DNA of 64,000 nucleotides from Luedemannella flava (GTDB lineage Bacteria; Actinomycetota; Actinomycetes; Mycobacteriales; Micromonosporaceae). The DNA lies in contig NZ_BAAALT010000076.1 in assembly GCF_039528515.1 (NCBI RefSeq), forward strand, positions 1 through 64,000, in the 5' to 3' direction. Below the pieces are notes generated by a model, which worked only from the letters and a program-made list of their open reading frames with translations, did no database searches and was not told the origin of the DNA. Below are positions 30,629 through 39,629 of the stretch, piece after piece; the stretch's first letter is position 1; the number at the start of each line of letters is the position of its first letter. The position numbers and the translations under genes are program-made.

Positions 30629-32878
30629 ATGAGCACCAGCACCGAACTGCCTTCGACGGCCACCCGGATCGAACTCGCGATCGGCGGCATGACCTGCGCC
30701 TCCTGCGCCGCGCGGATCGAGAAGCGGCTCAACCGCATGGACGGCGTCAGCGCCACCGTCAACTACGCCACGGAAAAGGCCACTGTCACGGTCGCCGACG
30801 CGGCGGTGAGCGCCGAGGACCTGATCGCCACGATCGAGAAGACCGGCTACACCGCGACGGTGCCGGCTCCGCCGAAACCCGCCGCCGAACCGGCCGAGCC
30901 CGTCGATGAACTGGGCGCCCTGCGGACCCGGTTGTGGGTGTCGATCGTGCTGAGCGTGCCGGTCGTGATCCTCGCGATGGTGCCGGCGTGGCAGTTCGCG
31001 CACTGGCAGTGGGCGTCATTGGCATTGGCCGGACCGGTCGTCGTCTACGGCGGACTGCCGTTCCACCGCGCGGCCGCGGTCAACCTGCGCCACGGCACCG
31101 CCACCATGGACACGTTGGTGTCGATGGGGACCCTTGCCGCGTTCGGCTGGTCGCTATGGGCCCTGTTCCTGGGTGATGCCGGTGCGCCAGGCATGACGCA
31201 CCCGTTCACGCTCGCCGTCGACCGTGGCTCCGGCGCCGGAGCCATCTATCTGGAGGTGGCCGCCGGGGTCACCGTCTTCATCCTGGCGGGTCGCTACTTC
31301 GAGGCCCGGTCCAAACGCCGTGCCGGTGCCGCGTTGCGCGCCCTACTGGAACTCGGTGCCAAGGACGTCGCGGTACTGCGCGGCGACCTCGAGGTCCGGA
31401 TCCCGATCGACCAGCTCATCGTCGGCGACCGGTTCGTCGTCCGTCCCGGCGAGAAGATCGCTACCGACGGTGTCGTCGACAATGGCACCTCGGCCGTCGA
31501 CGCCAGTATGGTCACCGGCGAATCCGTGCCGGTCGAGGTCGGCCCCGGTGACGCCGTCGTCGGCGCCACCGTCAACGCCGGCGGGCGGCTGATCGTCACC
31601 GCCACCCGGGTCGGCGCCGACACACAGCTGGCCCAGATGGCCACACTCGTCGAGCAGGCCCAGACCGGCAAAGCCGCCGTGCAGCGCCTCGCCGACCGGG
31701 TCTCGGCGGTCTTCGTCCCGCTCGTCATCACCCTCGCCGTGGCCACCCTCGGCTTCTGGATCGGCGCCGGCGCCGACGTCACCGCGGCGTTCACCGCCGC
31801 CGTCGCCGTACTCATCATCGCCTGCCCCTGCGCGCTGGGCCTGGCCACCCCGACCGCGCTGCTGGTCGGCACCGGGCGCGGTGCTCAACTCGGCATCCTC
31901 ATCAAAGGCCCCGAGGTCCTCGAATCCACCAAGCGGGCGGACACGGTCGTGCTCGACAAGACCGGCACCGTCACCACCGGTCGGATGACCCTCGTCGGTG
32001 TCACGCCGGCGACCGGCGTCGACCCGGACGAGGTTCTCCGGCTCGCCGGCGCGCTCGAGGCAGCCTCCGAACATCCGATCGCGCACGCCATCACCGCAGC
32101 CGCGACCGAGGCGAACACCTACCTTCCACCGGTCACCGCGTTCGCCAACACCGAAGGACTCGGCGTACACGGCACGGTCGACGGCCGCGACGTGCTCGTC
32201 GGCCGGCCACGGCTGCTTGAGCAAGCCGACATGAACGTTCCGGCCGAGCTCCGCCGTGCTCAGCAGGCAGCCGAGGCGTCCGGACAGACGGCCATCCTCG
32301 CCGGGTGGGACGGACAGGCCCGCGGCGTTCTCGCTGTCGCCGACGCCGTGAAGCCCACCAGCCGCCAGGCCATCACCGCCCTGCGGGACCTCGGGCTGAC
32401 CCCGGTACTGCTCACCGGCGACAACGCCACCGTCGCCGCTGCTGTCGCCGCCGAAGTGGGCATCGACGAGGTCATCGCCGAGGTGTTGCCTGCGGACAAG
32501 GTCGAGACCGTCCGAAGGCTGCAGGCCCAGGGCAAGGTCGTCGCCATGGTCGGCGATGGCGTCAACGACGCCGCCGCGCTCGCCCAAGCCGACCTCGGCC
32601 TGGCTATGGGCACCGGCACCGACGCCGCTATCGAAGCCGCCGATCTGACCCTCGTCCGAGGCGACCTGACCGCAGCCGCCGACGCCATCCGCCTGTCCCG
32701 GCGCACGCTACGCACGATCAGAGGCAACCTGTTCTGGGCCTTCGCCTACAACGTCGCGGCTCTACCACTTGCCGCCGCCGGTTTGCTCAACCCCATGATC
32801 GCCGGCGCCGCGATGGCGTTCTCGTCGGTCTTCGTCGTCTCGAACAGCCTGCGACTGCGCCGTTTCGGCCGGCGCTGA
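30629..32878 (+). CDS. copA: copper-transporting P1B-type ATPase, CPC class (CopA)
   Basis: This 749-residue ATPase has an N-terminal HMA domain (GGMTCASCAARIEKRLNRM), TM ion motif IACPCALGLATPTALL, actuator MVTGESVPVE, phosphorylation loop LDKTGTVTTGRM, HP motif SEHPIAHAI and hinge GDGVNDAAALAQ. These define Cu(I)-exporting P1B-1 ATPases. GGGGAG precedes the ATG. It is the third gene of the copZ operon and receives Cu(I) from CopZ. A hairpin follows at 32901. Confidence 0.95.
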   Translation: MSTSTELPSTATRIELAIGGMTCASCAARIEKRLNRMDGVSATVNYATEKATVTVADAAVSAEDLIATIEKTGYTATVPAPPKPAAEPAEPVDELGALRTRLWVSIVLSVPVVILAMVPAWQFAHWQWASLALAGPVVVYGGLPFHRAAAVNLRHGTATMDTLVSMGTLAAFGWSLWALFLGDAGAPGMTHPFTLAVDRGSGAGAIYLEVAAGVTVFILAGRYFEARSKRRAGAALRALLELGAKDVAVLRGDLEVRIPIDQLIVGDRFVVRPGEKIATDGVVDNGTSAVDASMVTGESVPVEVGPGDAVVGATVNAGGRLIVTATRVGADTQLAQMATLVEQAQTGKAAVQRLADRVSAVFVPLVITLAVATLGFWIGAGADVTAAFTAAVAVLIIACPCALGLATPTALLVGTGRGAQLGILIKGPEVLESTKRADTVVLDKTGTVTTGRMTLVGVTPATGVDPDEVLRLAGALEAASEHPIAHAITAAATEANTYLPPVTAFANTEGLGVHGTVDGRDVLVGRPRLLEQADMNVPAELRRAQQAAEASGQTAILAGWDGQARGVLAVADAVKPTSRQAITALRDLGLTPVLLTGDNATVAAAVAAEVGIDEVIAEVLPADKVETVRRLQAQGKVVAMVGDGVNDAAALAQADLGLAMGTGTDAAIEAADLTLVRGDLTAAADAIRLSRRTLRTIRGNLFWAFAYNVAALPLAAAGLLNPMIAGAAMAFSSVFVVSNSLRLRRFGRR

Positions 32879-32900
32879 TCGACCGGCACCAGAGAGACAT

Positions 32901-32923
32901 GGCCGGTCCCTAGGAGGCCGGCC
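32901..32923 (+). terminator. hairpin downstream of copA
   Basis: GGCCGG and CCGGCC form a stem around an 11-nt loop containing CCTAGG. It is a modest terminator with no U-tract, between copA and the AMP-ligase-like gene. Confidence 0.45.
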
Positions 32924-32971
32924 CGATTCAGGATCAGAAGGAGACGCCGGCCCGCTGTACCGGAGGCACAC

Positions 32972-34324
32972 ATGGATCTGCCAACAATCGCGCGGGTGTT
33001 GTGGCTGCGCCGGGCACTGCGCCAGCGGGAGGGCTGGAGCCGTGAGCAGGTGCGGCTGCATCAGCACCAGCAGTTGACCACGCTGCGCGACTTCGCGTTG
33101 CGCCGTTCACCGTTCTACAGACGGTTCCACCGAGGGCTCGCCGGTGCGCCGCTCGACGCGTTGCCGGTGTTGACCAAGACAACGCTCATGGACCACTTCG
33201 ACGAACTCGCCACCGACCCGGCGGTGCGGCTGGCCGGGCTGAACGCCTACCTCGAAGGCCTGACCGGGGACGAGTTGTTCGACGGCCGGTTCTGGGTGTC
33301 CGCGACATCCGGGAGCTCAGGTCGTCGGAGTGTCATCGCGTCCGACGCCCGCGAATGGGCGATGACCATCGCCTCCTATGGTCGCGCCAACGAGTGGGCC
33401 GGCGTCCGAGCCGGACCGCTGCACCACGTACGGATGGCGGTGGTCAGTTCCACCACACCGTGGCACCAGTCGGCCCGGGTGGCCGCCACGGTCCGCAGCC
33501 CGTTCGTCGCCACAGAACGCTTCGACGCCGCGGCACCCATATCCGACATCGTGGCCGGACTCAACGCGATGCGGCCACACGTGCTGGTCGGGTACGCCTC
33601 GATGATCCGCGTCCTGGCCGAGGAGCAGCTCGCTGGGCGGCTGCGGATCACACCGCGCGGCGTGAACGCCTCCTCCGAAGTGCTGACCGCGCACACGCGT
33701 GCGTTGGCGACCAGGGCATGGGGTATCGCGCCCTTCAACGTCTACGCGGCCACCGAGACCGGTGGCATCGCCGCCGAATGCCGCGAGCACCAGGGTCTGC
33801 ACCTGTTCGAGGACCTGGTGGTCGCCGAGGTGGTCGACGACGCGTACCGGCCCGTGCCGCCGGGGCAGGCCGGCGACCGGCTGCTGGTCACCGTCCTGTC
33901 CAGCCGCACCGTCCCGCTCATCCGCTACGAGCTGACCGACCGCGTGCGGCTGGCGGCCCGCGCATGCCCGTGCCCACTGCCGTTGCGGCTGCTGGAGACC
34001 GTCGAGGGTCGCACGGACGATGTGCTGACCCTGCCCGCGACCGCCGGTGGAACAGTGCGCATCCATCCGGTGGTGTTCCACCAGGCGTTGGACCTCATCC
34101 CTGCCGCCGGCTGGCAGGTCCGACACGAGCCCGGCCAGCTACGCGTGCTCATCGCGGCACCCGGCCGCGGCTTCGACGCGGCCGAAACCGGGCACCGGGT
34201 GGCGGCGGCACTCATGGCCGCCGGCGTCGCGCCGCCCCCGGTAAACGTCACGACCGTCGACAGCATCCCCACCGGCGCGGCCGGGAAGCGGCCACTCGTC
34301 GTGGCCCTGCCTTCGGAGGCATGA
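32972..34324 (+). CDS. PaaK-like AMP-forming ligase/adenylate-forming enzyme
   Basis: This 450-residue protein is related to phenylacetate-CoA ligase and F390-synthetase-type enzymes. Visible motifs are SATSGSSGRRSVIASD (the Ser/Gly-rich ATP loop), HVLVGYASMIRVLAEEQ, NASSEVLTAHTRA, NVYAATETGGIAAEC (adenine-binding A5-like) and LIRYELTDRVRL. The N-terminal domain (LRDFALRRSPFYRRF) is typical. The C-terminal lid is variant (SIPTGAAGKRPL keeps the Lys). The acid substrate is unknown. Its presence inside a copper island, just 9 nt from the convergent Fe-S gene, has no obvious explanation. Confidence 0.85.
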   Translation: MDLPTIARVLWLRRALRQREGWSREQVRLHQHQQLTTLRDFALRRSPFYRRFHRGLAGAPLDALPVLTKTTLMDHFDELATDPAVRLAGLNAYLEGLTGDELFDGRFWVSATSGSSGRRSVIASDAREWAMTIASYGRANEWAGVRAGPLHHVRMAVVSSTTPWHQSARVAATVRSPFVATERFDAAAPISDIVAGLNAMRPHVLVGYASMIRVLAEEQLAGRLRITPRGVNASSEVLTAHTRALATRAWGIAPFNVYAATETGGIAAECREHQGLHLFEDLVVAEVVDDAYRPVPPGQAGDRLLVTVLSSRTVPLIRYELTDRVRLAARACPCPLPLRLLETVEGRTDDVLTLPATAGGTVRIHPVVFHQALDLIPAAGWQVRHEPGQLRVLIAAPGRGFDAAETGHRVAAALMAAGVAPPPVNVTTVDSIPTGAAGKRPLVVALPSEA

Positions 34325-34333
34325 GCTGCCGGT

Positions 34334-35749
34334 TCACATGCGCATGGACATCGGCAGCATGAACAACACGGTGTTGGCTACCGCGAACACCACGACCACC
34401 ACCAGGTACGGCGTGAGGGTCGCCCGGCGCACCGCGACCTTCGGGTGGTGGGCACGGGCGATGCGGTACGCCGTGTAGGCGGAGCCGGCGACACCGATGG
34501 CCAGGACGACGTACTGCAGGATCTGGATGGTGACGTGGTCAACGAGGGCGGCGGAGGCGCCCTGGTTGTCGTAGCCGAACAGCGACAGCGTCGTGTAGAA
34601 CACCGACTTGCCCTCGGCCAACAGGTGGAAAAGGTTGTGCGCGATGTGTCCGGCGACGTCGAGCGGGATGAGCGCGTAGCCGAAGCGGGCGAAGTTGGTC
34701 AGCGCCTTCTCGCCGTTTCGCCGCCCGGCGGTCACCGACGCCGTCCACACGGCGGCCAGCGGCGCGGCGACCGCGACGACGAACGCGATGGTGAAGATCA
34801 CCGGGTAGTTCGTGATGCCGGTGGTCGTCTCGATCCAGGACAGCGTGTTGGTCCAGATGTCGAGCATCGTGAGGTTCTGGATCAGGACGATGCCCATGAT
34901 CGCCATGGCGAGGGCCGACTCCTCGACCCGCGGCCGGCGGATGAACCACAGCTCGCTGCTTGGCTTGCGGACCGTCACGCTGATGGCGTCGTTAGGGCAG
35001 TTCTTGATGCAGTTCGCGCACAGGTTGCAGTTGGCCGAGGAGTCCATGGTGCGCGGAAACTCGAACAACGGGCAGGCGGGGGCCTTGTCCCCGCCGTTGA
35101 AGCACACCGCACGGGAGGTGCAGGTTCGGCACACGTCCGGGTTAGCGCGCAACGTGAGCGCGCCGGTACGGGCGTAGTTGCCGGACAGGCCGCCGAGGAA
35201 GCACAGATAACGGCAGAACGTGCGGCGCTGGAAGAACGCCCCGGACGCGACCACGGCCGTGATCAGCAGAAGGAGCAGGATGCCGGTGCCCCAGGGTGAC
35301 TCGACGATGCCCCAGACGTGGTCGCCCCACGTGATGAAGATGAACTGGGCGTCGATGATCCAGATGCCGTACCGCTTGAGGAACCGCGGCACCGGTCGCT
35401 GCGCTCCGACGAGCCGCTGCACCAGGTCCGACAGCTTGCCGAACGGGCACACCGCGCACCAGAAGCGGCCCAGCGCCACGAACACGATCGGGATGAGCGG
35501 CCACCACATCACCCATACCAGGGCGGTGCCGAGGTTCTCGTGCGCCGAGTCCGGACCCAGCAGGAGTTGGTACACCACGACGGCGAACACCGCCGCGGCG
35601 GCCCACTGGAACACGCCGGGGTACCAGCGGCTACGCACGAACCGGGCGACCGGCCGGTAGGCCAACAGGTCCCGATTCGACCGTGCCGGCACGTTGGATG
35701 GGGGAGCGGGCCGGGCCGCTTCGCGGCGGGGCTCGGTACTGAGGCTCAT
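34334..35749 (-). CDS. NapH/NosR-like polytopic membrane protein with Fe-S clusters
   Basis: This 471-residue protein has about ten membrane helices. Cys motifs are FWCAVCPFGKLSDL, FCRYLCFLGGLSGN, a cluster in DVCRTCTSRAVC with DKAPACP, and a ferredoxin-type CNLCANCIKNCP. This matches the NapH/NosR/RdxA (4Fe-4S binding) superfamily of quinol-linked electron transfer. RdxA/CcoG relatives reduce copper for oxidase maturation, which would fit the copper setting. It lies 18 nt after the His-rich membrane gene in the same operon. The role is inferred. Confidence 0.85.
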   Translation of the reverse strand: MSLSTEPRREAARPAPPSNVPARSNRDLLAYRPVARFVRSRWYPGVFQWAAAAVFAVVVYQLLLGPDSAHENLGTALVWVMWWPLIPIVFVALGRFWCAVCPFGKLSDLVQRLVGAQRPVPRFLKRYGIWIIDAQFIFITWGDHVWGIVESPWGTGILLLLLITAVVASGAFFQRRTFCRYLCFLGGLSGNYARTGALTLRANPDVCRTCTSRAVCFNGGDKAPACPLFEFPRTMDSSANCNLCANCIKNCPNDAISVTVRKPSSELWFIRRPRVEESALAMAIMGIVLIQNLTMLDIWTNTLSWIETTTGITNYPVIFTIAFVVAVAAPLAAVWTASVTAGRRNGEKALTNFARFGYALIPLDVAGHIAHNLFHLLAEGKSVFYTTLSLFGYDNQGASAALVDHVTIQILQYVVLAIGVAGSAYTAYRIARAHHPKVAVRRATLTPYLVVVVVFAVANTVLFMLPMSMRM

Positions 35750-35767
35750 GGCGGGGGATCTTTCGGG

Positions 35768-36436
35768 TCAGGCGGGCTGGATCGTGTCTGGCCGGGTCGG
35801 GCGCGGCGAGCGGGCCGTACGGCGGCGCACCAATGCCGCGCCGATGATGATCGCGGCGTTGACGGCCGCGAAGGCGGTAAGGACCGCAGTGCGTGGGCGG
35901 GAGCTGGATCCGCTCGCGCCGTGTCCGGCCGCCCCGTGACCGCCTCCCGTCCCGTGTCCTCCTGCGTCGCCGGGCGCGCTCCCGGTTACGGCCGCGGCGC
36001 CCTGTCCGTGGTCGGTGTCGACGTGGCCGGCGTTGGCCGATCCGGGGGCGGAATGGTCGGCCGCGCCGTGTCCGGGGGACGCGTGATCATCGGCCTCGGG
36101 GTCGGACTCCGGTGCGGCGCTGTCGTGCCCAGCGTGCTCTGCGGGGTGGGAGACGGCGTCAGTGCCGTGTTGATGCCCGGCGCTGGGTACGGGTGTGTGA
36201 CCGTCGTGCGTTGCCGAAGCGGCCGACTGTGGCTCGCTCGTTGCCCGCTGCCCGGCCGCCAGGTACCCGGCGCCGGCACCGAGGGTGATCACGGCAGGAA
36301 CGGCGAGCCAGATCAGGACACGCTGCCACCGTGCAAGGCGGCCCAGGTCACTGTCTGTCGCTTCGGCGTCGTCATCCCCTGCCGCCAGCGGTGGGCCGGC
36401 TGAGGGCGCGGCCGGTCCCTGGTGGTCGTGTGGCAT
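35768..36436 (-). CDS. His-rich two-helix membrane protein
   Basis: This is a 222-residue protein: N-terminal tail, membrane helix (VLIWLAVPAVITLGAGAGYLA), an extracytoplasmic His/Asp/Gly-rich loop of about 110 residues with many isolated His (HQHGTDAVSHPAEHAGHDS; GGHGTGGGHGAAGHG), a second helix (LTAFAAVNAAIIIGAALV) and a basic tail. GAGGGCG precedes the ATG at 36436. The loop looks like a metal sponge, most likely for copper. It is the first gene of a two-gene operon with the Fe-S membrane protein and is divergent from the beta-propeller gene. Confidence 0.8.
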   Translation of the reverse strand: MPHDHQGPAAPSAGPPLAAGDDDAEATDSDLGRLARWQRVLIWLAVPAVITLGAGAGYLAAGQRATSEPQSAASATHDGHTPVPSAGHQHGTDAVSHPAEHAGHDSAAPESDPEADDHASPGHGAADHSAPGSANAGHVDTDHGQGAAAVTGSAPGDAGGHGTGGGHGAAGHGASGSSSRPRTAVLTAFAAVNAAIIIGAALVRRRTARSPRPTRPDTIQPA

Positions 36437-36509
36437 GTGGCGCCCTCCATCCGTTCCCGTGATCACTACTCGTAAGAGTCGGAGTTGATCATCAAGTTCG
36501 GTGGGGGAT

Positions 36510-36581
36510 AACCATGAAGATTCGCTGAAGCACCGCTGGCGCAGCGCCCGGTGCGGAGTACTTCAGCGAATCTTCATGGTT
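36510..36581. repeat. 21-bp perfect inverted repeat in a divergent promoter region
   Basis: The arms are 36510-36530 and 36561-36581, perfectly complementary over 21 bp, starting AACCATGAAGATTCGCTGAA. Inside, CACCG (36531) and CGGTG (36549) extend the hairpin. Fifteen bases of the arm recur at 26013-26027. It lies between the divergent His-rich membrane gene and the beta-propeller gene. It may be paired regulator boxes, a cruciform or a small mobile remnant. Confidence 0.7.
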
Positions 36582-36684
36582 TGCGGGTCCGTTCCTTCGG
36601 GCGCGGCCGTCAGGGTGGATGGCGTACGACGCACCGTAACGACGCCCGGCACCAGCACAGGCGAACCAGGAAGTGAGAGCGGCG

Positions 36685-37647
36685 ATGGCCACTCGGACCA
36701 AGGTGAACCAACCACGTACCACTGCGGCCGCACGGCGGGCGCGTCCGGCCGGGCGACGTTCCGCGCGCCGGTGGCCCCTGGTCGCCGGCCTGGCCGCCCT
36801 GGCCGTTGCCTCCGCCGGCGTGGCGTTCGGGATACGCGACCAGGGCGGTGGGGTGGCGGACGGCCCGACGGCTACCGGGTCCGGCGGCGTGGCCGTCGCC
36901 GCGGCGGACTTCGGCCACGTGCACGGGCTCGCGGTCGACCACGCCACAGGCGGCTTGTATGCCGCGACGCACGTGGGTCTGTTCCGCATCGACGGCGAGC
37001 ACACGGCAGCCCGGGTATCTCAGGACACGCCGGACCTGATGGGCTTCACCAGCGTCGGACAGGGCCACTTCCTCGCTTCCGGTCATCCGGGAGAAGACGG
37101 CAAAGGGCCGGGCAATCTCGGACTGATCGAGTCCACCGACGGCGGGGTCACCTGGCAGAACACGTCGCTGGCCGGCGCGGCTGACTTCCACGGTCTGCGA
37201 GCCGCCCACGGCAAGGTGTACGGGTACAACTCCGCAGATGGCGCGTTCATGGTCAGCACGGATCACCGCACCTGGGAACGCCGCTCGACCCTGGCGCTGG
37301 GCGCGTTCGCGGTCAGCCCGACCGACCCGCAGACTGTCATCGCCGTGGGCCGCGACGGGCTGCAGCGCTCCACCGACGGCGGACGCAGTTGGGCTGTCGT
37401 CGGTGGCGCTCCCGCGATATGGACTCTCACCTGGGACGAACCGGCGTACCTGTGGGGAGCCGCCGCCGACGGTGGCGTCTGGCAGTCAACGGACGGCGGC
37501 ACCACCTGGAAGCTGGGCGGACGGCTGCCGGCGCAGCCACAGGCCCTCGCCACCCACGGGTCGACCCTGTTCGCCGCCGTGGCCGGCGACGAAATCCTCA
37601 CCAGCACTGACGGGGCCGTTACCTGGACAGTCAAGTACTCACCGTGA
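36685..37647 (+). CDS. membrane-anchored sialidase-like beta-propeller protein
   Basis: This 320-residue protein has a basic N-terminus, a membrane anchor (WPLVAGLAALAVASAGVAFG) and about six repeats of the BNR/Asp-box type: LIESTDGGVTWQNTS, FMVSTDHRTWERR, LQRSTDGGRSWAVVG, VWQSTDGGTTWKLGG, ILTSTDGAVTWTV. It begins HVHGLAVDHATGGLYAATHVG, a signature shared with F510_1955-type glycosylhydrolase-like proteins that are often found in metal-resistance clusters. Enzymatic activity is doubtful; a scaffold or binding role on the outer face is more likely. ATG 36685 is preferred to GTG 36673. Confidence 0.85.
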   Translation: MATRTKVNQPRTTAAARRARPAGRRSARRWPLVAGLAALAVASAGVAFGIRDQGGGVADGPTATGSGGVAVAAADFGHVHGLAVDHATGGLYAATHVGLFRIDGEHTAARVSQDTPDLMGFTSVGQGHFLASGHPGEDGKGPGNLGLIESTDGGVTWQNTSLAGAADFHGLRAAHGKVYGYNSADGAFMVSTDHRTWERRSTLALGAFAVSPTDPQTVIAVGRDGLQRSTDGGRSWAVVGGAPAIWTLTWDEPAYLWGAAADGGVWQSTDGGTTWKLGGRLPAQPQALATHGSTLFAAVAGDEILTSTDGAVTWTVKYSP

Positions 37648-37699
37648 CGAGCGTCCTGGTTCCAGCCAGCTGGTGGCTGAGCCGGGCTGCCCATCGCCT

Positions 37700-38191
37700 T
37701 CACCGTCGTGCCCACCGCAGCGTTCCGCGTGGCTTGTAGACCGACAGCACCAGAGCCACCAGTAACAGACCGATCGCGGCCGCAGCGTGCACGACCGGCG
37801 AAGGGCTCCGTAGGCCGGAGACATCTCCGGCCGGAGCGGCGCGAGCGGTGTCGGCCAGCAACGAGAGCGTCTGCATGTACAGCAGGAGCACACCGGTGGC
37901 GAACAGGTTCATCACCAGCTTGACCACCACCCAGTAGTGCCGCAGCAACCCCCAGGCCGTGCCCATTGCCTGAACCACCCCGGTGACAAGGCTGGCGAGA
38001 CTCAGCGGCACCAATGTCGCCCATCCCATCGGTTCCAGCACGAGGTATGCCGACCGTGTCACGTCGGCGTCTTTGGCGGCGATCCCGACGATGGCCAGCA
38101 CGAGGGAGGCGGCCACAGCACCGAGCCAGCCCACCGATGTGCCGACGTGCGCTACGAGCGCCGCCTTGCGCACGCCCGGACGCATGGTCAC
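37700..38191 (-). CDS. four-helix integral membrane protein (DUF2269-like)
   Basis: This is a 163-residue protein with four clear membrane helices, including VGTSVGWLGAVAASLVLAIVG, PMGWATLVPLSLASLVTGVV, YWVVVKLVMNLFATGVLLLY and VVHAAAAIGLLLVALVLSVY. His, Gly and Trp in the first and third helices resemble the CopD/DUF2269 group. Its GTG start overlaps the stop of the preceding small membrane gene (GTGA). Function unknown, possibly copper- or heme-related. Confidence 0.8.
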   Translation of the reverse strand: MTMRPGVRKAALVAHVGTSVGWLGAVAASLVLAIVGIAAKDADVTRSAYLVLEPMGWATLVPLSLASLVTGVVQAMGTAWGLLRHYWVVVKLVMNLFATGVLLLYMQTLSLLADTARAAPAGDVSGLRSPSPVVHAAAAIGLLLVALVLSVYKPRGTLRWARR

Positions 38192-38406
38192 GCTCGTGCA
38201 CCCGCCTCGGACACGTGCGACCCGTGACCCATGTGCCGACCTGGGCCGTGCCCCGTTATCAACGCCGCCACCACGAGCGCCGCCACCGCGACAGCGACGA
38301 TGAGAAACACCTTCACCCACCGGGGCATGCCGGACGCGCTGGCGTCGTCGCTCCCGACTGGGCGCTGCGGCTCCTCGGAGCCGGTTGCTGGCTCGTGCAT
38401 GCTCAT
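38188..38406 (-). CDS. small single-helix membrane protein with a His tail
   Basis: This is a 72-residue protein with an acidic and polar N-terminus, one helix (VKVFLIVAVAVAALVVAALI) and an outer tail with GHGPGRHMGHGSHVSE, which could bind metal. AGGAGGACAG precedes the ATG at 38406. It is translationally coupled to the DUF2269-like gene. It is divergent from the TetR gene at 38505, so that regulator probably controls this pair. Confidence 0.8.
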   Translation of the reverse strand: MSMHEPATGSEEPQRPVGSDDASASGMPRWVKVFLIVAVAVAALVVAALITGHGPGRHMGHGSHVSEAGARA

Positions 38407-38504
38407 CTGTCCTCCTTGCTCTGGGGTACTCAGTGATTTTGCAATACATTCTGTCTCGAGGCAAGACGAGATGTCGAGGAGACGTCGTGCTGTATGGTTT
38501 AGCT

Positions 38505-39134
38505 GTGCCGAGATTGTGGAACGCGACGGTGGACGAGCACCGCCGCACGGTTCATGCCGCGATCATGAACGCCACAGCCACGCTGGTCGCCGAGCATGGG
38601 CTGGCCGCGGTGACGATGTCGCAGATCGCCCAGGTGGTCGGCATCGGCCGGGCCACCCTCTACAAATACTTCCCCGATGTGGAAGCCATCCTGGTGGCCT
38701 GGCACGAACGGCAGGTCACCTCACATCTGCAGGAGCTCACCGAGGCCGCCGAGAAGGCGAACGACCCTGGTGAGCGGCTACGAACCATGGTGCGCACCTA
38801 TGCGCGGCTCTCCTCCGGCGACGCCGCCGACCGACACGGCCCAGGCCACCACGCCGATTACGCAGTCCCGCTGCACCGTGCCACGCACGTGCAGCATGCC
38901 CGCCACCAGGTGCATGCCCTGCTCGCCGACACCATCGCCGTGGCTGCGACCGCGGGGCAGGCCCGGACGGACGTGCCCGCGCCGGAGCTCGCCCACTTCT
39001 GCCTGCATGCCCTCGCCAGCGCCCACGACCTGCGTACGCATGCCGCCCGAGACAGGCTCGTCGTTGTGGTCCTGACCGCGCTGGGCACGCCACCGGCGAC
39101 CAACGACGCTGCGCCCGGCACTGCCGGCCCGTAA
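38505..39134 (+). CDS. TetR-family transcriptional regulator
   Basis: This 209-residue regulator has an N-terminal HTH (AAIMNATATLVAEHGLAAVT; MSQIAQVVGIGRATLYKYF) and a helical ligand domain rich in His (RHGPGHHADYAVPLHRATHV; HARHQVHALL). The His density is unusual and suggests metal sensing. The GTG at 38505 is chosen; TATGGT 6 nt before it would make a leaderless transcript. It is divergent from the small membrane-protein pair. Confidence 0.88.
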   Translation: MPRLWNATVDEHRRTVHAAIMNATATLVAEHGLAAVTMSQIAQVVGIGRATLYKYFPDVEAILVAWHERQVTSHLQELTEAAEKANDPGERLRTMVRTYARLSSGDAADRHGPGHHADYAVPLHRATHVQHARHQVHALLADTIAVAATAGQARTDVPAPELAHFCLHALASAHDLRTHAARDRLVVVVLTALGTPPATNDAAPGTAGP

Positions 39135-39139
39135 TAGCT

Positions 39140-39517
39140 GGTCATGCTGACGCATCATCGGCTCCATGCCGGGGTCGCTGACGAGCGTGACCGGTGGCCG
39201 TACGTGATGCCGGCCAGCGCCAGGCCGAGTCCCATCGTGCCGCTGGTCGACTCGATGATCGGAGCACCGGCGGCCAGCTCGCCACGGCCCCGGGCCTGGG
39301 CGATCATGTGCAGAGCTGGGCGATCTTTGATCCCGCCCGGGTTGTGGCCTTCAAGTTTCGCCCAGAAGCCGCGACCATCTGTGGTCAATGGAGTGTCGAT
39401 CCACACGAGCGGGGTGTCGCCGACCAATCCAGCGACGCCTGCACTCCGGGGCGTGTCAAAAGGATGTGTGATGACCGCGTCGAGGGCAAGCGCCGACGCG
39501 GAGTCGAGGTGACGCAC
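39140..39517 (-). pseudogene. remnant of a cysteine-synthase-like PLP enzyme
   Basis: The frame reads LVGDTPLVWIDTPL, AKLEGHNPGGIKDRPALHMI and APIIESTSGTMGLGLALAGI, the N-terminal third of a cysteine synthase with the PLP lysine context (GGIKDRPA) preserved. After GITYGH one base is missing. In the shifted frame the expected continuation PVTLVSDPGMEPMMRQHD follows. The remaining two-thirds is absent, replaced by the 3' end of the TetR gene. It is therefore a frameshifted and 3'-truncated gene. Confidence 0.8.
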
Positions 39518-39629
39518 AAGATGTGCCTTTCTGCTCACCGACCGGCGCGCTGAAGTCGCCAGGAGGTCGGTACACGTGCCAACGGACTCAAGCGGGGCGG
39601 ACTGCGCAACCGCGCAGCCCGCGGCCGTC

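Noticed and set aside
38778..39167. Minus-strand frame continuing from the cysteine-synthase remnant
   Set aside because: Only its first 12 residues or so continue the enzyme. The rest is antisense to the TetR gene and has no enzyme motifs.
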